64,000 nt of DNA from Rhodobiaceae bacterium UBA7804 (GTDB lineage: Bacteria > Pseudomonadota > Alphaproteobacteria > Parvibaculales > Parvibaculaceae). Positions within the stretch are counted from its first letter, which is position 1. Every line of letters starts with the position of its first letter. The stretch is from assembly GCA_002480495.1 (NCBI GenBank), contig DLCG01000020.1, positions 27,158 through 91,157 on the forward strand, written 5' to 3'. The translations under genes were made by a program, and so were the position numbers. The notes beneath the pieces were generated by a model. It did no database searches, was not told where the DNA came from, and worked only from the letters and a program-made list of their open reading frames with translations. Below are positions 9,056 through 17,253 of the stretch, one piece after another.

Positions 9056-11281
9056 TTAGGCGCGATTCGTCTTTTCGCCAGCCCGCCCTTCCGGCGAGCG
9101 GTGCGGGGAGCGGCGGCCGACCCAGCGCGAGAGGGTTTCGGCGAGCGCCTCGGCGGAGACGGGCTTCGACAGATAATCGTCCATGCCGGCATCGAGGCAG
9201 GCCTGACGGTCATCCGCCATCGCATTGGCGGTGAGCGCAATCACCGGGAGATGCGCATGGGAGGTGGCGAGCGCGCGGATGCGGGCGGTGGCCTCGAAAC
9301 CGTCCATGCCCGGCATGTGAAGATCCATCAGCACGAGATCGACCTCTTCGGAATGATCGGCCTCGAGATGGGCGACGGCCTCGCCGCCATTGCGCGCAAG
9401 ACGGACCTCATGGCCCGTATGTTCGAGAAGCGTGCGCGTGAGCAGCGCGTTGATCTCGTTATCCTCCGCAACAAGAATGCGCAGGCGGCCAAGCGCGGCG
9501 GCATCGGCGGAAGGCGGCGCGGGCGCTTCTTCCTCTTCCTCCATGATGGCGTCGTCATAGTCATGCGTCCGCGGCGCGCCCGCATCCGGCATCCAGCCGC
9601 GCACGCGCAGCGCGGTGAGGCGCGCGACGAGCGAGGCCGCGCGAACGGGACGCACGAGATAGCCGTCGAAAGGCGCGCCATCGCCCTTCGTCAATTCGTC
9701 GAGGCGGGCGCGGTCCTGCGGGCGGAGCAGCATCAGCGTGCCGGTGGACGGCGAAAGACGGCGAACCTCGGCGGCAAGCGAAACGCCGTCGCAGCCGACG
9801 CCGTCGAGCGGGCAGATGAAGACATCGAAAGCGGAAGCGGCGAGCGCGCGCGACATGGCTTCGCGCGTGGGGACGAGCTGCGTTTCGGCGCCAGCGGCGG
9901 AAGCGGCGCGCGCCAGCGCCGCGCCGACGAGCGGACGGTCGTCGAGGATCAGGACGGAGAGGCCCGAGAGCGGCGAAGGCGGCGGTGCATCCGTTTCGCC
10001 GAAGGCGAGGCGAAGCGGCAGCGCCACGCGGAAGACGGAGCCCCTGCCCTCCTCGCTTTCGACCGAGATGCTGCCGCCCATGGCCGTGACGAGGCGCTTC
10101 GTGATCGCGAGGCCGAGGCCCGTGCCCTCGAAGCGGCGCGCATGGGACTGATCGGCCTGCGCGAATTCGTCGAAGATATGCTCGCGGGCATGTTCGTCCA
10201 TGCCGATTCCGGTATCCTCGACTTCGAGCAGCAGTTCGACGCGGCCGCCCTCGCGCCGGTCCTTGCGCGTGAGGCGGAGCGCGACGCCACCTTCCACCGT
10301 GAACTTGATCGCGTTGCCCGCGAGGTTCAGCAGGATCTGGCGGATGCGGGCCTCGTCGCCGAGAAGAAGACGCGGCACGGAGGGCGAGATTTCGGTGACG
10401 ATGTCGAGATGCTTGTCGAAGGCGCGGGGCGCGAGAAGCTCGGCGACGCTTTCGAGCACGGCGCGCGGATCGAAGGAGGTTTCATCCAGCGTGATCTTGC
10501 CCGCCTCGATCTTCGAATAATCGAGAATGTCGTTGATGATGTTGAGCAATGCTTCGCCGGAGGCGCGCACGGCCTCCGCATAGGAGCGCTGCGCGGGATC
10601 GAGACGCGTGTCGAGAAGGAGCTTCGTCATGCCGATGACGCCATTCATCGGTGTACGGATTTCATGGCTCATGGTGGCAAGAAAGAGCGACTTGGCGCGG
10701 TTCGCATCCTTCGCCTGGGCGAGCGCTTCGGCGAGACGCTCCTCGGCTTCCTTGCGGTCTGTCACGTCGCGGGCGACGGCCTGTATTTCGATGAGCTTGC
10801 CGTCCTCGTCGCGGATCGCGAATTCCTCCCAGGCGAACCAGCGGGGGCCGCGCGTGGTGAGCGCTCGTTCGTCATAGCGGACACGGTAGGGCGGCGTCGC
10901 AAGACCCGCGAAGCTTGCCAGCATGCGCGGACGCTGGCCTTCGGGAAGTTCGGGCAGGAAGGGATTGCCGATGACGTCCGTCCGCGCGAGGCCGAAAGTG
11001 TCGCAGAAGACGTCGTTCACATAGGTGAGGCGGCCGGCGAGATCCTTGCGCAAGATGATGTCGCCCTGGGCGCGGACGAGATCGCGGTAGCGCTCCTCGC
11101 GCTCGGCGATCGCCCATTTCTCGTCGCGCAGCGTTTCGAGGCGCGCCTGCAGGACTTCGATCTCGTCGCGAAGGGCGCAGGCGCGCGCGGCGGCGCGGCG
11201 CCAGGCTTCGAGCCCGAGAAGGAGCACGGCAGCAAGGCCCATCAGGAGAAGGGGCGTTTCTCCAACGGAGAAAAGGGACAT
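9056..11281 (-). CDS. Hybrid sensor histidine kinase, PAS-HisKA-HATPase-REC-REC
   Basis: 741 residues. One N-terminal membrane segment (about 8-30), a coiled stretch, a PAS/PAC domain (~65-190), HisKA with SHEIRTPMNGVIGM (phosphorylated His near 206), HATPase with NLAGNAIKF, DTGIGM and GTGLGLAITKR, then two receiver-like domains. The second (~600-730) is intact, with DLVLMDLHMPGMDG giving the acceptor Asp near 649. The first (~445-560) lacks a normal acceptor: the expected DxxMP position reads CPLDGVGCDG. No cognate response regulator or Hpt gene is adjacent, so the output pathway is unknown. The PAS domain is probably cytosolic. Confidence 0.9.
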   Translation of the reverse strand: MSLFSVGETPLLLMGLAAVLLLGLEAWRRAAARACALRDEIEVLQARLETLRDEKWAIAEREERYRDLVRAQGDIILRKDLAGRLTYVNDVFCDTFGLARTDVIGNPFLPELPEGQRPRMLASFAGLATPPYRVRYDERALTTRGPRWFAWEEFAIRDEDGKLIEIQAVARDVTDRKEAEERLAEALAQAKDANRAKSLFLATMSHEIRTPMNGVIGMTKLLLDTRLDPAQRSYAEAVRASGEALLNIINDILDYSKIEAGKITLDETSFDPRAVLESVAELLAPRAFDKHLDIVTEISPSVPRLLLGDEARIRQILLNLAGNAIKFTVEGGVALRLTRKDRREGGRVELLLEVEDTGIGMDEHAREHIFDEFAQADQSHARRFEGTGLGLAITKRLVTAMGGSISVESEEGRGSVFRVALPLRLAFGETDAPPPSPLSGLSVLILDDRPLVGAALARAASAAGAETQLVPTREAMSRALAASAFDVFICPLDGVGCDGVSLAAEVRRLSPSTGTLMLLRPQDRARLDELTKGDGAPFDGYLVRPVRAASLVARLTALRVRGWMPDAGAPRTHDYDDAIMEEEEEAPAPPSADAAALGRLRILVAEDNEINALLTRTLLEHTGHEVRLARNGGEAVAHLEADHSEEVDLVLMDLHMPGMDGFEATARIRALATSHAHLPVIALTANAMADDRQACLDAGMDDYLSKPVSAEALAETLSRWVGRRSPHRSPEGRAGEKTNRA

Positions 11282-11416
11282 GAAGGGCGGTTCCCGGTGC
11301 GCGAAGTAGCGGAATTGCCCGTTAATCTGCCCTTGCTGTGGTTTCCAAAGGGTTAGGGGGAAAGGTTAACGCCTGCGTGGGGCGGTGCTTTTCGCTCCAG
11401 AATGAAGTAGTGTATT

Positions 11417-11459
11417 TTAGGCTGTGTTACTGAAATTTCATTTCAGTAACACAGCCTAA
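11417..11459. repeat. Perfect 20-bp inverted repeat with 3-nt loop, flanked by TA
   Basis: Arms TTAGGCTGTGTTACTGAAAT and its exact reverse complement flank TTC. The GGCTGTG...CACAGCC ends with TA on both sides look like the two ends of an IS427/IS5-type element joined together; it could also act as a bidirectional terminator. It marks the left edge of the anomalous island and sits 136 bp upstream of the kinase start. Confidence 0.6.
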
Positions 11460-11575
11460 CGGATTTTGCAACTATCGAATCTGTTGTTTTATAACGATAA
11501 TTTTCTGCGGGGGTCAGAACTTTCCGCGCGTTATTTCTATAGACGTTTCAAAAACCATATGGCACCTTGCACTAC

Positions 11576-11965
11576 ATGTCGAACCCGAATCGCAAAGAAG
11601 AACTGGTGCGGCGGCGTGTTTTTATCCGCGGCCTCTTGGATAGCCTCAGTGCTGAGATGCGAGCGATCGACGAAGAGCTGCGGGGAATGAACGCGCCCCG
11701 AAAGCTTCGATTAGATCAAAAGTTTTATAAAGAGGTGCTGACACCCCTTTTAGCCGACAAGCCCGCGGGCATGACCACCGGAGAGATTTTGAAGGCGCTC
11801 AAAGAGAGCAACGTCACAGTCGGCGACAATCAGCTGCGGGTATTTCTTTCCCGTGCGGCTGGGGAAAAAGGGTGGTTGGAGCGTGTGGAACGCGCCAGCG
11901 GCCCTAGCAAGTGGAAGTTGGCTGCAAAGGCCCGCGTTTGGGGCTTGAGGCCAGAAGAAAACTGA
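11576..11965 (+). CDS. Small orphan protein, possible coiled coil plus winged-helix
   Basis: 129 residues from the ATG at 11576; a TTG at 11567 is also in frame, and neither has a convincing Shine-Dalgarno site. I recognise no family. Residues ~5-45 are charged and helical (RKEELVRRRVFIRGLLDSL, then EMRAIDEELR). Residues ~65-120 (MTTGEILKALKESNVTV, then LRVFLSRAAGEKGWLERV) resemble a winged-helix DNA-binding domain of the kind that blocks replication of a repeated unit or regulates its own island. Base composition is more AT-rich than the neighbours, upstream DNA especially. It ends 7 bp before the tRNA-like gene and shares its strand, so the two may be co-transcribed. Confidence 0.6.
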   Translation: MSNPNRKEELVRRRVFIRGLLDSLSAEMRAIDEELRGMNAPRKLRLDQKFYKEVLTPLLADKPAGMTTGEILKALKESNVTVGDNQLRVFLSRAAGEKGWLERVERASGPSKWKLAAKARVWGLRPEEN

Positions 11966-11972
11966 ATCCGGC

Positions 11973-12080
11973 CGTCCCGTAGCTCAACCGGATAGAGCGC
12001 CCAACGGCGTCTAGTATTAGAAAGGCTCGACACCTTCTAATACCGCTAGGGAGATCTAGGTTCAACTCCTAGCGGGCCGC
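11973..12080 (+). tRNA. tRNA-like gene with 52-nt anticodon arm (atypical or pseudo-tRNA)
   Basis: The body is canonical. Acceptor CGTCCCG (11973-11979) pairs 6/7 with CGGGCCG (12073-12079). T8 and A9 follow, then a D arm GCTC/GAGC (11982-11998) with AACCGGATA containing G18-G19, a 4-nt variable loop AGAT (12052-12055), and a T arm CTAGG/CCTAG with loop TTCAACT. The anticodon arm (12000-12051) is 52 nt instead of 17 and contains an 11-bp hairpin, GTATTAGA-A-AGG against CCTTCTAATAC, closed by the 7-nt loop CTCGACA. No CCA is encoded. If the loop is read directly the anticodon would be CGA (Ser), but this is speculative. It may be a decayed tRNA with a palindromic insertion or a novel tRNA-like RNA. 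Confidence 0.45.
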
Positions 12081-12099
12081 GTTCCGGGTCAGTGACGAC

Positions 12100-12136
12100 C
12101 CCCCGTTCTCTCCTTGAGGACGGGGGATTTGTTTTT
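12100..12136 (+). terminator. Rho-independent terminator after the tRNA-like gene
   Basis: CCCCCGTTCTC (12100-12110), loop TCCTT, GAGGACGGGGG (12116-12126) form an 11-bp stem with one G-T pair, followed by ATTTGTTTTT on the plus strand. It lies 20 nt beyond the tRNA-like gene, supporting a plus-strand transcript ending here. Confidence 0.75.
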
Positions 12137-12145
12137 CTGGGATCT

Positions 12146-13696
12146 TCAGGCCGCCGCGCCGAGGCGGCCCGCGACGGTTTCGCGATAGGCGAGCGCCTCG
12201 GCGACATGGATGCGGCGGACGCCCTCGCTGCCTTCGAGATCGGCCAGCGTGCGCGCGACGCGGAGCACGCGATGATAGCCGCGCGCGGTGAGGCCCATGC
12301 GCTCGGCCGCTTCGGCGAGGAGATGGCGGCCCGCATCGTCCGGCGAGGCGATACGGTCGAGGAGTTCGCCCTCGACATGGGAATTCAGCAGCATCGAGCC
12401 CGGGCCGACGAGGGAGGCGAAGCGGGCCTCCTGTATCTCCCGCGCGGCGGCGACGCGGGAGGCGACCTCGGCCGAGCCCTCGGCGGGCGGGGGCAGCGCG
12501 AGGTCCGCATGAGCGACGGGCGGCACCTCGATATGAATGTCGATGCGGTCGAGCATGGGGCCCGAGAGCTTCGCCTGATAGTCCGACACGCAGCGCGGCA
12601 CGCGCGGGCAGGCGCGCGCGGCATCGCCCGCATGGCCGCAGCGGCAGGGGTTCATCGCGGCGACGAGCTGGAAGCGGGCGGGAAAGGTCACATGCGCATT
12701 GGCGCGGGCGACGACGGCCTCGCCGGTTTCCAGGGGCTGACGGAGACTGTCCAGCACCTGACGCGGAAACTCCGGCAACTCGTCGAGAAAGAGGACGCCC
12801 CTGTGGGCGAGCGAAACCTCGCCGGGCTTCACGCGGAGGCCGCCGCCGATCAAGGCCGGCATGGAGGCCGAATGATGCGGCGCGCGATAGGGCCTGCGGC
12901 GGGAAACGCCCGTGCGGTGGAGCTCGCCCGCAAGCGAGGCGACCATCGAGGTTTCGAGCATTTCGCGGGGGCTGAGGGGCGGGAGAATGCCCGGCAGGCG
13001 GGAGGCGAGCATGGACTTGCCGGAGCCGGGCGGGCCCACCATCAGCATGTTGTGGCCGCCGGCGGCGGCGACTTCGAGCGCGCGTTTCGCCGTTTCCTGA
13101 CCCTTGATGTCGCGAAGATCGGGGACGGCGCCCGCCTCGCCCGCCTTCAGCGGCGCGGGTTCGGAGAGGACCTGCGTGCCCCGGAAATGGTTCACCAGCG
13201 CGATGATCGAGCGCGGCGCGAGGACGCCGCCCGGATTGTCCTCGCCCATGCCCGCCCAGGCGGCTTCGGGGCCGCAATCATGCGGACAGATGAGGCCCTT
13301 GCCCCGGCTGTTGGCGGCGATGGCGGCGGGAAGCGCGCCGGCCACGGGATTGATCGCGCCATCGAGGGAGAGTTCGCCGATGACCACGAAACGCTCAAGC
13401 TCCTGCGGAGGGAGCACACCCATGGCGACGAGAAGACCCAGCGCGATGGGAAGATCGTAGTGGCTGCCTTCCTTCGGCATGTCGGCCGGGGCAAGATTGA
13501 CCGTGATACGCTTCGCGGGCAGGCCGAGCCCTATCGCGGAGAGGGCGGCGCGGACACGCTCGCGGCTTTCGGCGACCGCCTTGTCGCCGAGACCGACCAC
13601 GGCGAAACCGACGACACCGCCCGCGATATGGACCTGGACGTCGACAGGCCGCGCCTCGACACCCTGAAAGGCGACCGTTTCGATATGCGCGACCAT
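12146..13696 (-). CDS. comM: YifB/ComM family Mg-chelatase-like AAA+ ATPase
   Basis: 516 residues, the normal length. An N-terminal Lon-protease-like (S5 fold) domain (~1-125) begins MVAHIETVAFQGVEARPVDV. The AAA+ module has Walker A GPPGSGKSMLASRLPG near residue 219 and Walker B LFLDELPEF, with a four-cysteine segment CRCGHAGDAARACPRVPRC, and a C-terminal Mg-chelatase lid domain. ComM is a hexameric helicase that promotes branch migration during integration of foreign DNA (shown in Vibrio and Acinetobacter; transfer here is inference). It stands alone on its strand. Confidence 0.92.
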   Translation of the reverse strand: MVAHIETVAFQGVEARPVDVQVHIAGGVVGFAVVGLGDKAVAESRERVRAALSAIGLGLPAKRITVNLAPADMPKEGSHYDLPIALGLLVAMGVLPPQELERFVVIGELSLDGAINPVAGALPAAIAANSRGKGLICPHDCGPEAAWAGMGEDNPGGVLAPRSIIALVNHFRGTQVLSEPAPLKAGEAGAVPDLRDIKGQETAKRALEVAAAGGHNMLMVGPPGSGKSMLASRLPGILPPLSPREMLETSMVASLAGELHRTGVSRRRPYRAPHHSASMPALIGGGLRVKPGEVSLAHRGVLFLDELPEFPRQVLDSLRQPLETGEAVVARANAHVTFPARFQLVAAMNPCRCGHAGDAARACPRVPRCVSDYQAKLSGPMLDRIDIHIEVPPVAHADLALPPPAEGSAEVASRVAAAREIQEARFASLVGPGSMLLNSHVEGELLDRIASPDDAGRHLLAEAAERMGLTARGYHRVLRVARTLADLEGSEGVRRIHVAEALAYRETVAGRLGAAA

Positions 13697-13871
13697 GGAT
13701 GAGCCCCCTTTCCGCCCTTGCCCCCTACGGCGAAAAACGGGGCGGATTACGGAAAGGCTAGCGGAAACGGAGATTTCGTCAAGAACGAAATAAGAACATG
13801 AATTGACCCCGACCGGAACCCGGCATGGAACGCCGCGTTATGTGAAGCGAGGCGCATGGAGGACCAGAAAA

Positions 13872-14063
13872 ATGAACGTGAGAACGCCTGCTCTCGCCGC
13901 TTCGCTCATCCTCGCGGCCGCCCTGCTCGCGGGCTGCGGCGGCAGCGACGATATCGGCCCGTCGCAGAAGGCGCCGGGGCCGATGGGTACGACCGATACG
14001 CGCTCGGACGCGGACCTGCCGGCGAAGAACTCGCAGTCGACGCCGATCATCCGCCCGGAATAA
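13872..14063 (+). CDS. Small lipoprotein
   Basis: 63 residues starting at ATG 13872, which has GGAGGA about 8 nt upstream. MNVRTPALAASLILAAALLAGC is a lipoprotein signal peptide with lipobox LAGC; the next residues GGSDD place Asp near +2 to +5. The remainder is short, Pro/Ser/Asp-rich and without recognisable domain. Similar in design to the 56-residue lipoprotein at 17432, but with no clear similarity beyond the signal. Function unknown. Confidence 0.65.
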   Translation: MNVRTPALAASLILAAALLAGCGGSDDIGPSQKAPGPMGTTDTRSDADLPAKNSQSTPIIRPE

Positions 14064-14066
14064 GCC

Positions 14067-15044
14067 TCAACGGCCGACCGGCGCGTCTTCGGCGATGAAG
14101 GATGAAAGCGCCGCCCACGGCACGGCCGGCGTGCGGTCGCCGATGACATAGGGCCCGATGGAATAGACGGAGAAATTGACGCCGAGGCTTTCGCCGGTGA
14201 GCACCCAGTTTTCGGGTTTCGCGGCGGTCTCGGCGACCGTCTGCTCATAGCCATCGAAATAGATCACGCCGTCTTCCGCCGCATCGGCGCGAAGCTCCTT
14301 CAGGACCGCTTCCGTCAACGCCGCCTCCCAGCCCTCGCGGGCGAAGATATCGTCCGCGCGGAGGGGCCGGGCTTCATCGAGCCGGAAGTTCAGATGCGCC
14401 GCTGCGCCGAAACCATGCGCAGCGCCGAGCGGAAACTGCCACTGAAACATGTCGAGGCTGACGAGAGCGGGCGTCGCCATGTTGAGCGTGAAGGACGCCC
14501 ACATGCGCTTCTCGCCGTCGAAGCCGTTCCAGAGATATTCTTCCTCTTTCGCGATTGCCGCATTGAAGGCGCGCTCGCCATCCATATCGGGCGCGTCTAT
14601 CGCGTAGTGCAGTTGCTGGCGGTAACGCATGTCGTTCGCGCCCGGCAGTTCCTCGTCGCCTTCCCTTGCAGGCGCGATGAAACGCCAGTCGTCCCACGCA
14701 AGGAAGGTGTTGCCGCCTTCGACACTCACCGCACCGGAAAGGAACTCGACGCGATCCGTCATGAAGGGTGCGAGACATTCCGCACCGCCTTTCGGACAGG
14801 CCTCGCTCAAAAAGGCAAGCCATGACCGCTGCCCGTCGCGCAAGCGCGCCGCGCCCTCGGGCGAGAGCCTCGACATTGCCGCCTCGTAATTCGCGGCAAT
14901 CTGTTCATCCGCCTTCGAGAGTTCGGGCGTGGCGCAGGTCGTCTTCTCGCGCGGGGTGGAGGCCTTTTCGCAATCGAAACTCGCCGCCAGCGCCGGAGCG
15001 GGCAGGGCAAAAATCATCAGGAAAATCGCCGCCGCGTATTTCAT
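14067..15044 (-). CDS. Secreted LprI-type (DUF1311) plus DUF3298-like protein
   Basis: 325 residues from ATG 15044 (GAAGGAGAG upstream). Residues 1-20 are a signal peptide ending ALAA. Residues ~22-95 are an LprI/DUF1311 domain with paired cysteines (FDCEKAST, TTCATPELSKADEQI, EACPKG). The C-terminal part (~190-310) resembles DUF3298/RsiV-like domains: FQWQFPLGAAHGFGAAAHLNF and later VNFSVYSIGPYVIG. LprI domains are lysozyme-inhibitor related, so an envelope-protective periplasmic role is plausible but unproven. It converges on the small lipoprotein with a 3-bp gap. Confidence 0.7.
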   Translation of the reverse strand: MKYAAAIFLMIFALPAPALAASFDCEKASTPREKTTCATPELSKADEQIAANYEAAMSRLSPEGAARLRDGQRSWLAFLSEACPKGGAECLAPFMTDRVEFLSGAVSVEGGNTFLAWDDWRFIAPAREGDEELPGANDMRYRQQLHYAIDAPDMDGERAFNAAIAKEEEYLWNGFDGEKRMWASFTLNMATPALVSLDMFQWQFPLGAAHGFGAAAHLNFRLDEARPLRADDIFAREGWEAALTEAVLKELRADAAEDGVIYFDGYEQTVAETAAKPENWVLTGESLGVNFSVYSIGPYVIGDRTPAVPWAALSSFIAEDAPVGR

Positions 15045-15087
15045 GCTCGCCTCTCCTTCGTTCCGGCAGAGGCTAGCCGATGAGGGC

Positions 15088-15855
15088 TCAGCCCGCGAGC
15101 TTCGCGCGGGCCTCCTTCGCCATCTCGACAAGGACGGGACGGATTTCGGCGGCGGAGGTCAGCGGCTTTGCGAAATTCAGCCGGATCACGCGCTGGTCCG
15201 CGGCGAGGTCGAGGCCGCGCGGGTCGATGGAGGCGATGCGCCAATGGCCGGGCTCTGCCTTCGCCAGCACCGTCGCGTAGAGGCCGACGGCCTCGGCATG
15301 GTCCTCGTTCATATGGGAGACGATGCCTTCCTCGACCCTGGCGAGTTCCGAGACGAGTTCGCTCCCGGGCAGGAACATGTCTTCCGGCGCGAGGTCGAAA
15401 GCCTTGCCGAAGCCGCCATTGAGGAAGGCGCGCGCGCCCTCCAGACGGTAAAAGGCGAAGTCCGGCAGATCGAGATAGATTTCGGATTTTGGATGGCGCG
15501 CGATGTAGCGGCGGCGAAGCCGCGCATAGGCGTCGCTGCCCTTCTCGACACGGACGACCCGCGCGACGAGGGAAAGGCGCGGATGGGCAAGCGGATCGCC
15601 CTTGCCCGGCTCGCCGATGAGGAGCGAGCAGCGCGAATCCTCCGCGAGCGCCTTCGTATGCGCGGAAAGACCGGAGGCGGGAAAGAAGACCGTGCCATCG
15701 ATATCCGGCGCGCAGCCGACGCGGGAGGTGACGGGTACGCCGGTGCCGGGCTCAATCCAGGCAAGCGCGCCATAACGGCAGGTGCGCAGCACCATTTCGG
15801 CGAGGCCGCGGGCTTCGTCGTTCGTATCGAGCCTCAGATTCTTCGATTCCGCCAT
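15088..15855 (-). CDS. HugZ-like FMN/haem-binding pyridoxamine-oxidase-fold protein with DUF2470
   Basis: 255 residues. Residues ~10-155 form the split-barrel PNPOx-like domain (GVPVTSRVGCAPDIDGTVFFP, CSLLIGEPGKGDPLAHPRLS). Residues ~170-255 are DUF2470 with SHMNEDHAEAV, the arrangement seen in HugZ-type haem-degrading proteins. A Fur-like 19-bp dyad lies 17 bp upstream of the start, supporting a role in iron or haem use. The haem-oxygenase activity is inferred from family and operator, not shown; plain FMN-binding is the alternative. Confidence 0.8.
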   Translation of the reverse strand: MAESKNLRLDTNDEARGLAEMVLRTCRYGALAWIEPGTGVPVTSRVGCAPDIDGTVFFPASGLSAHTKALAEDSRCSLLIGEPGKGDPLAHPRLSLVARVVRVEKGSDAYARLRRRYIARHPKSEIYLDLPDFAFYRLEGARAFLNGGFGKAFDLAPEDMFLPGSELVSELARVEEGIVSHMNEDHAEAVGLYATVLAKAEPGHWRIASIDPRGLDLAADQRVIRLNFAKPLTSAAEIRPVLVEMAKEARAKLAG

Positions 15856-15871
15856 GGCGCCGCCCTCTTTT

Positions 15872-15890
15872 CTTGCGAATGATTATCAAG
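15872..15890 (-). promoter_or_regulatory. Fur-like iron box upstream of HugZ-like gene
   Basis: CTTGCGAATGATTATCAAG is a 19-bp imperfect dyad (14 of 19 positions symmetric). Its minus strand contains GATAATCATT, a 10-base match to the centre of the Fur consensus. It overlaps the expected promoter/leader of the gene at 15855. Confidence 0.55.
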
Positions 15891-15936
15891 AGGAATAGAC
15901 GAGCGCCGGAACAAAGGCAATCGGGAAAGGTGCGGC

Positions 15937-17253
15937 CTATTGCGCGGCTGCCCGGGTGGCGGGCAGGGCGGCGGGCCTTCGCGCTCTTTCGGCAGCCTCC
16001 ATGACGCGAAGCAGGTTCCCGCCCCAGAGCTTCACGATCTCTTCCTCCGAATAGCCGCGGCGGACGAGTTCCGCCGTGACATTGGGCGTCTCGCTCGCAT
16101 TCGACCAGCCGTCGATGCCGCCTCCGCCCTGAAAGTCGGAGGCGATGCCGACATGGTCGATGCCGACGAGCTTGACGGCATAACCGATGTGATCGGCGAG
16201 AAGCGCCACGGTGGCGCGGGGCCACTTCCTGTCGATTTCGGCAAGGCCTTCGGCGAACTTCGCCTTCGTCTCCTCGTCCGCACCGAAAAGCGCATCGAGG
16301 CTCGTGAGGCCGAGGGAGACGGCCAGCTCGCGCCGCGCGGCCTTCTTTTCGTCCGGCACGGGATGGAGATATTCGTCGAAGGCGACGATCTGGACGACGC
16401 CGCCCTTCGCGGCCAGGGCCTTCATTTCCTCGTCGGAGATGTTGCGCGGATGGTCGCGAAGCGCCTTCACGGCGGAATGGGAGGCGATGACGGGCGCGCG
16501 GGACGCTTCCACGGCGGCGAGCGTCGCGGCGCGGGAAGCATGCGAGACGTCGACCATCATTCCAAGATCGTTGGCGCGGGCGATGGCGGCGCGACCGAGC
16601 GGGGAAAGACCGCCATGCTCGCCGCCCTCCCCGTTCGCCCGGTCGGCAAACTTCTCCTGCGGCTGGGCGCTGTCGGCGAGATCGTTATGGCCATTGTGAA
16701 CGAGGCCGAAATAGCGCGCGCCGAGATCGTAATAGAAGTCGAGAAGGGCGGGCTGCGTCGCAACGGAATAACCGTTCTCGATGCCGATAAGCGCGATGCG
16801 CTTTCCCTGCTCGTGCAGCGCGCGTATATCCGCCGCGGTGAGCGCCAGCCCAATTTCATCCTTGTACAGATCATCCGTCATGCGGCGGATGGCGGCGAAT
16901 TTCTCCAGAGCTGTGGACGCTGCCTGCGCGTAGCCCACGGCGTTCCGTTCCGTCTGAGGGACATAGACGACGAAGAAGACCGCATCGAGACCGCCCTCGC
17001 GCATGCGCGGCAGATCGACCTGAACGGGAAGGACGCCCCGCAGGCCGGGATCGTATTTCTCCGATCCGAAAAGGCCCGGAATGTCGACATGCGTGTCGAT
17101 CACGATCGCCTTGCGGTGAATGCCGGCGGCGATCTCCTCGGGCGTGCGTTCGGGTTCGGCCGGGGAGAAGGAGGGGCGGAAGGTCCACATGACCGCCACG
17201 AGCAGAAGCGCCGCCGCGGCCGCGATACCGTATCTCACTGCATTTTTCCGCAT
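15937..17253 (-). CDS. Membrane dipeptidase, peptidase family M19
   Basis: 438 residues from ATG 17253 (GGAGAGGGG upstream); a TTG at 17274 is less likely. One N-terminal membrane anchor (about 8-25), then the M19 zinc barrel: DTHVDIPG gives the His-x-Asp ligands, VHNGHNDLAD and VDVSHAS supply further metal and substrate residues, and SHSAVKALRDHPRN the second His region. Members cleave dipeptides, often with a D-residue or dehydro side chain. Anchored in the periplasm by topology. No operon partner is clear. Confidence 0.88.
   Translation of the reverse strand: MRKNAVRYGIAAAAALLLVAVMWTFRPSFSPAEPERTPEEIAAGIHRKAIVIDTHVDIPGLFGSEKYDPGLRGVLPVQVDLPRMREGGLDAVFFVVYVPQTERNAVGYAQAASTALEKFAAIRRMTDDLYKDEIGLALTAADIRALHEQGKRIALIGIENGYSVATQPALLDFYYDLGARYFGLVHNGHNDLADSAQPQEKFADRANGEGGEHGGLSPLGRAAIARANDLGMMVDVSHASRAATLAAVEASRAPVIASHSAVKALRDHPRNISDEEMKALAAKGGVVQIVAFDEYLHPVPDEKKAARRELAVSLGLTSLDALFGADEETKAKFAEGLAEIDRKWPRATVALLADHIGYAVKLVGIDHVGIASDFQGGGGIDGWSNASETPNVTAELVRRGYSEEEIVKLWGGNLLRVMEAAERARRPAALPATRAAAQ

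Noticed and set aside
9041..11356. 771-codon frame antisense to the hybrid kinase, and similar ones at 58375-60486 and 12092-13702
   Set aside because: Same cause; they lie opposite well-recognised genes and show no domain.
15872..15890. Alternative reading of the iron box as a RirA or IscR site
   Set aside because: The GATAATCATT core fits Fur much better; RirA-type IRO motifs are not matched over their full length.
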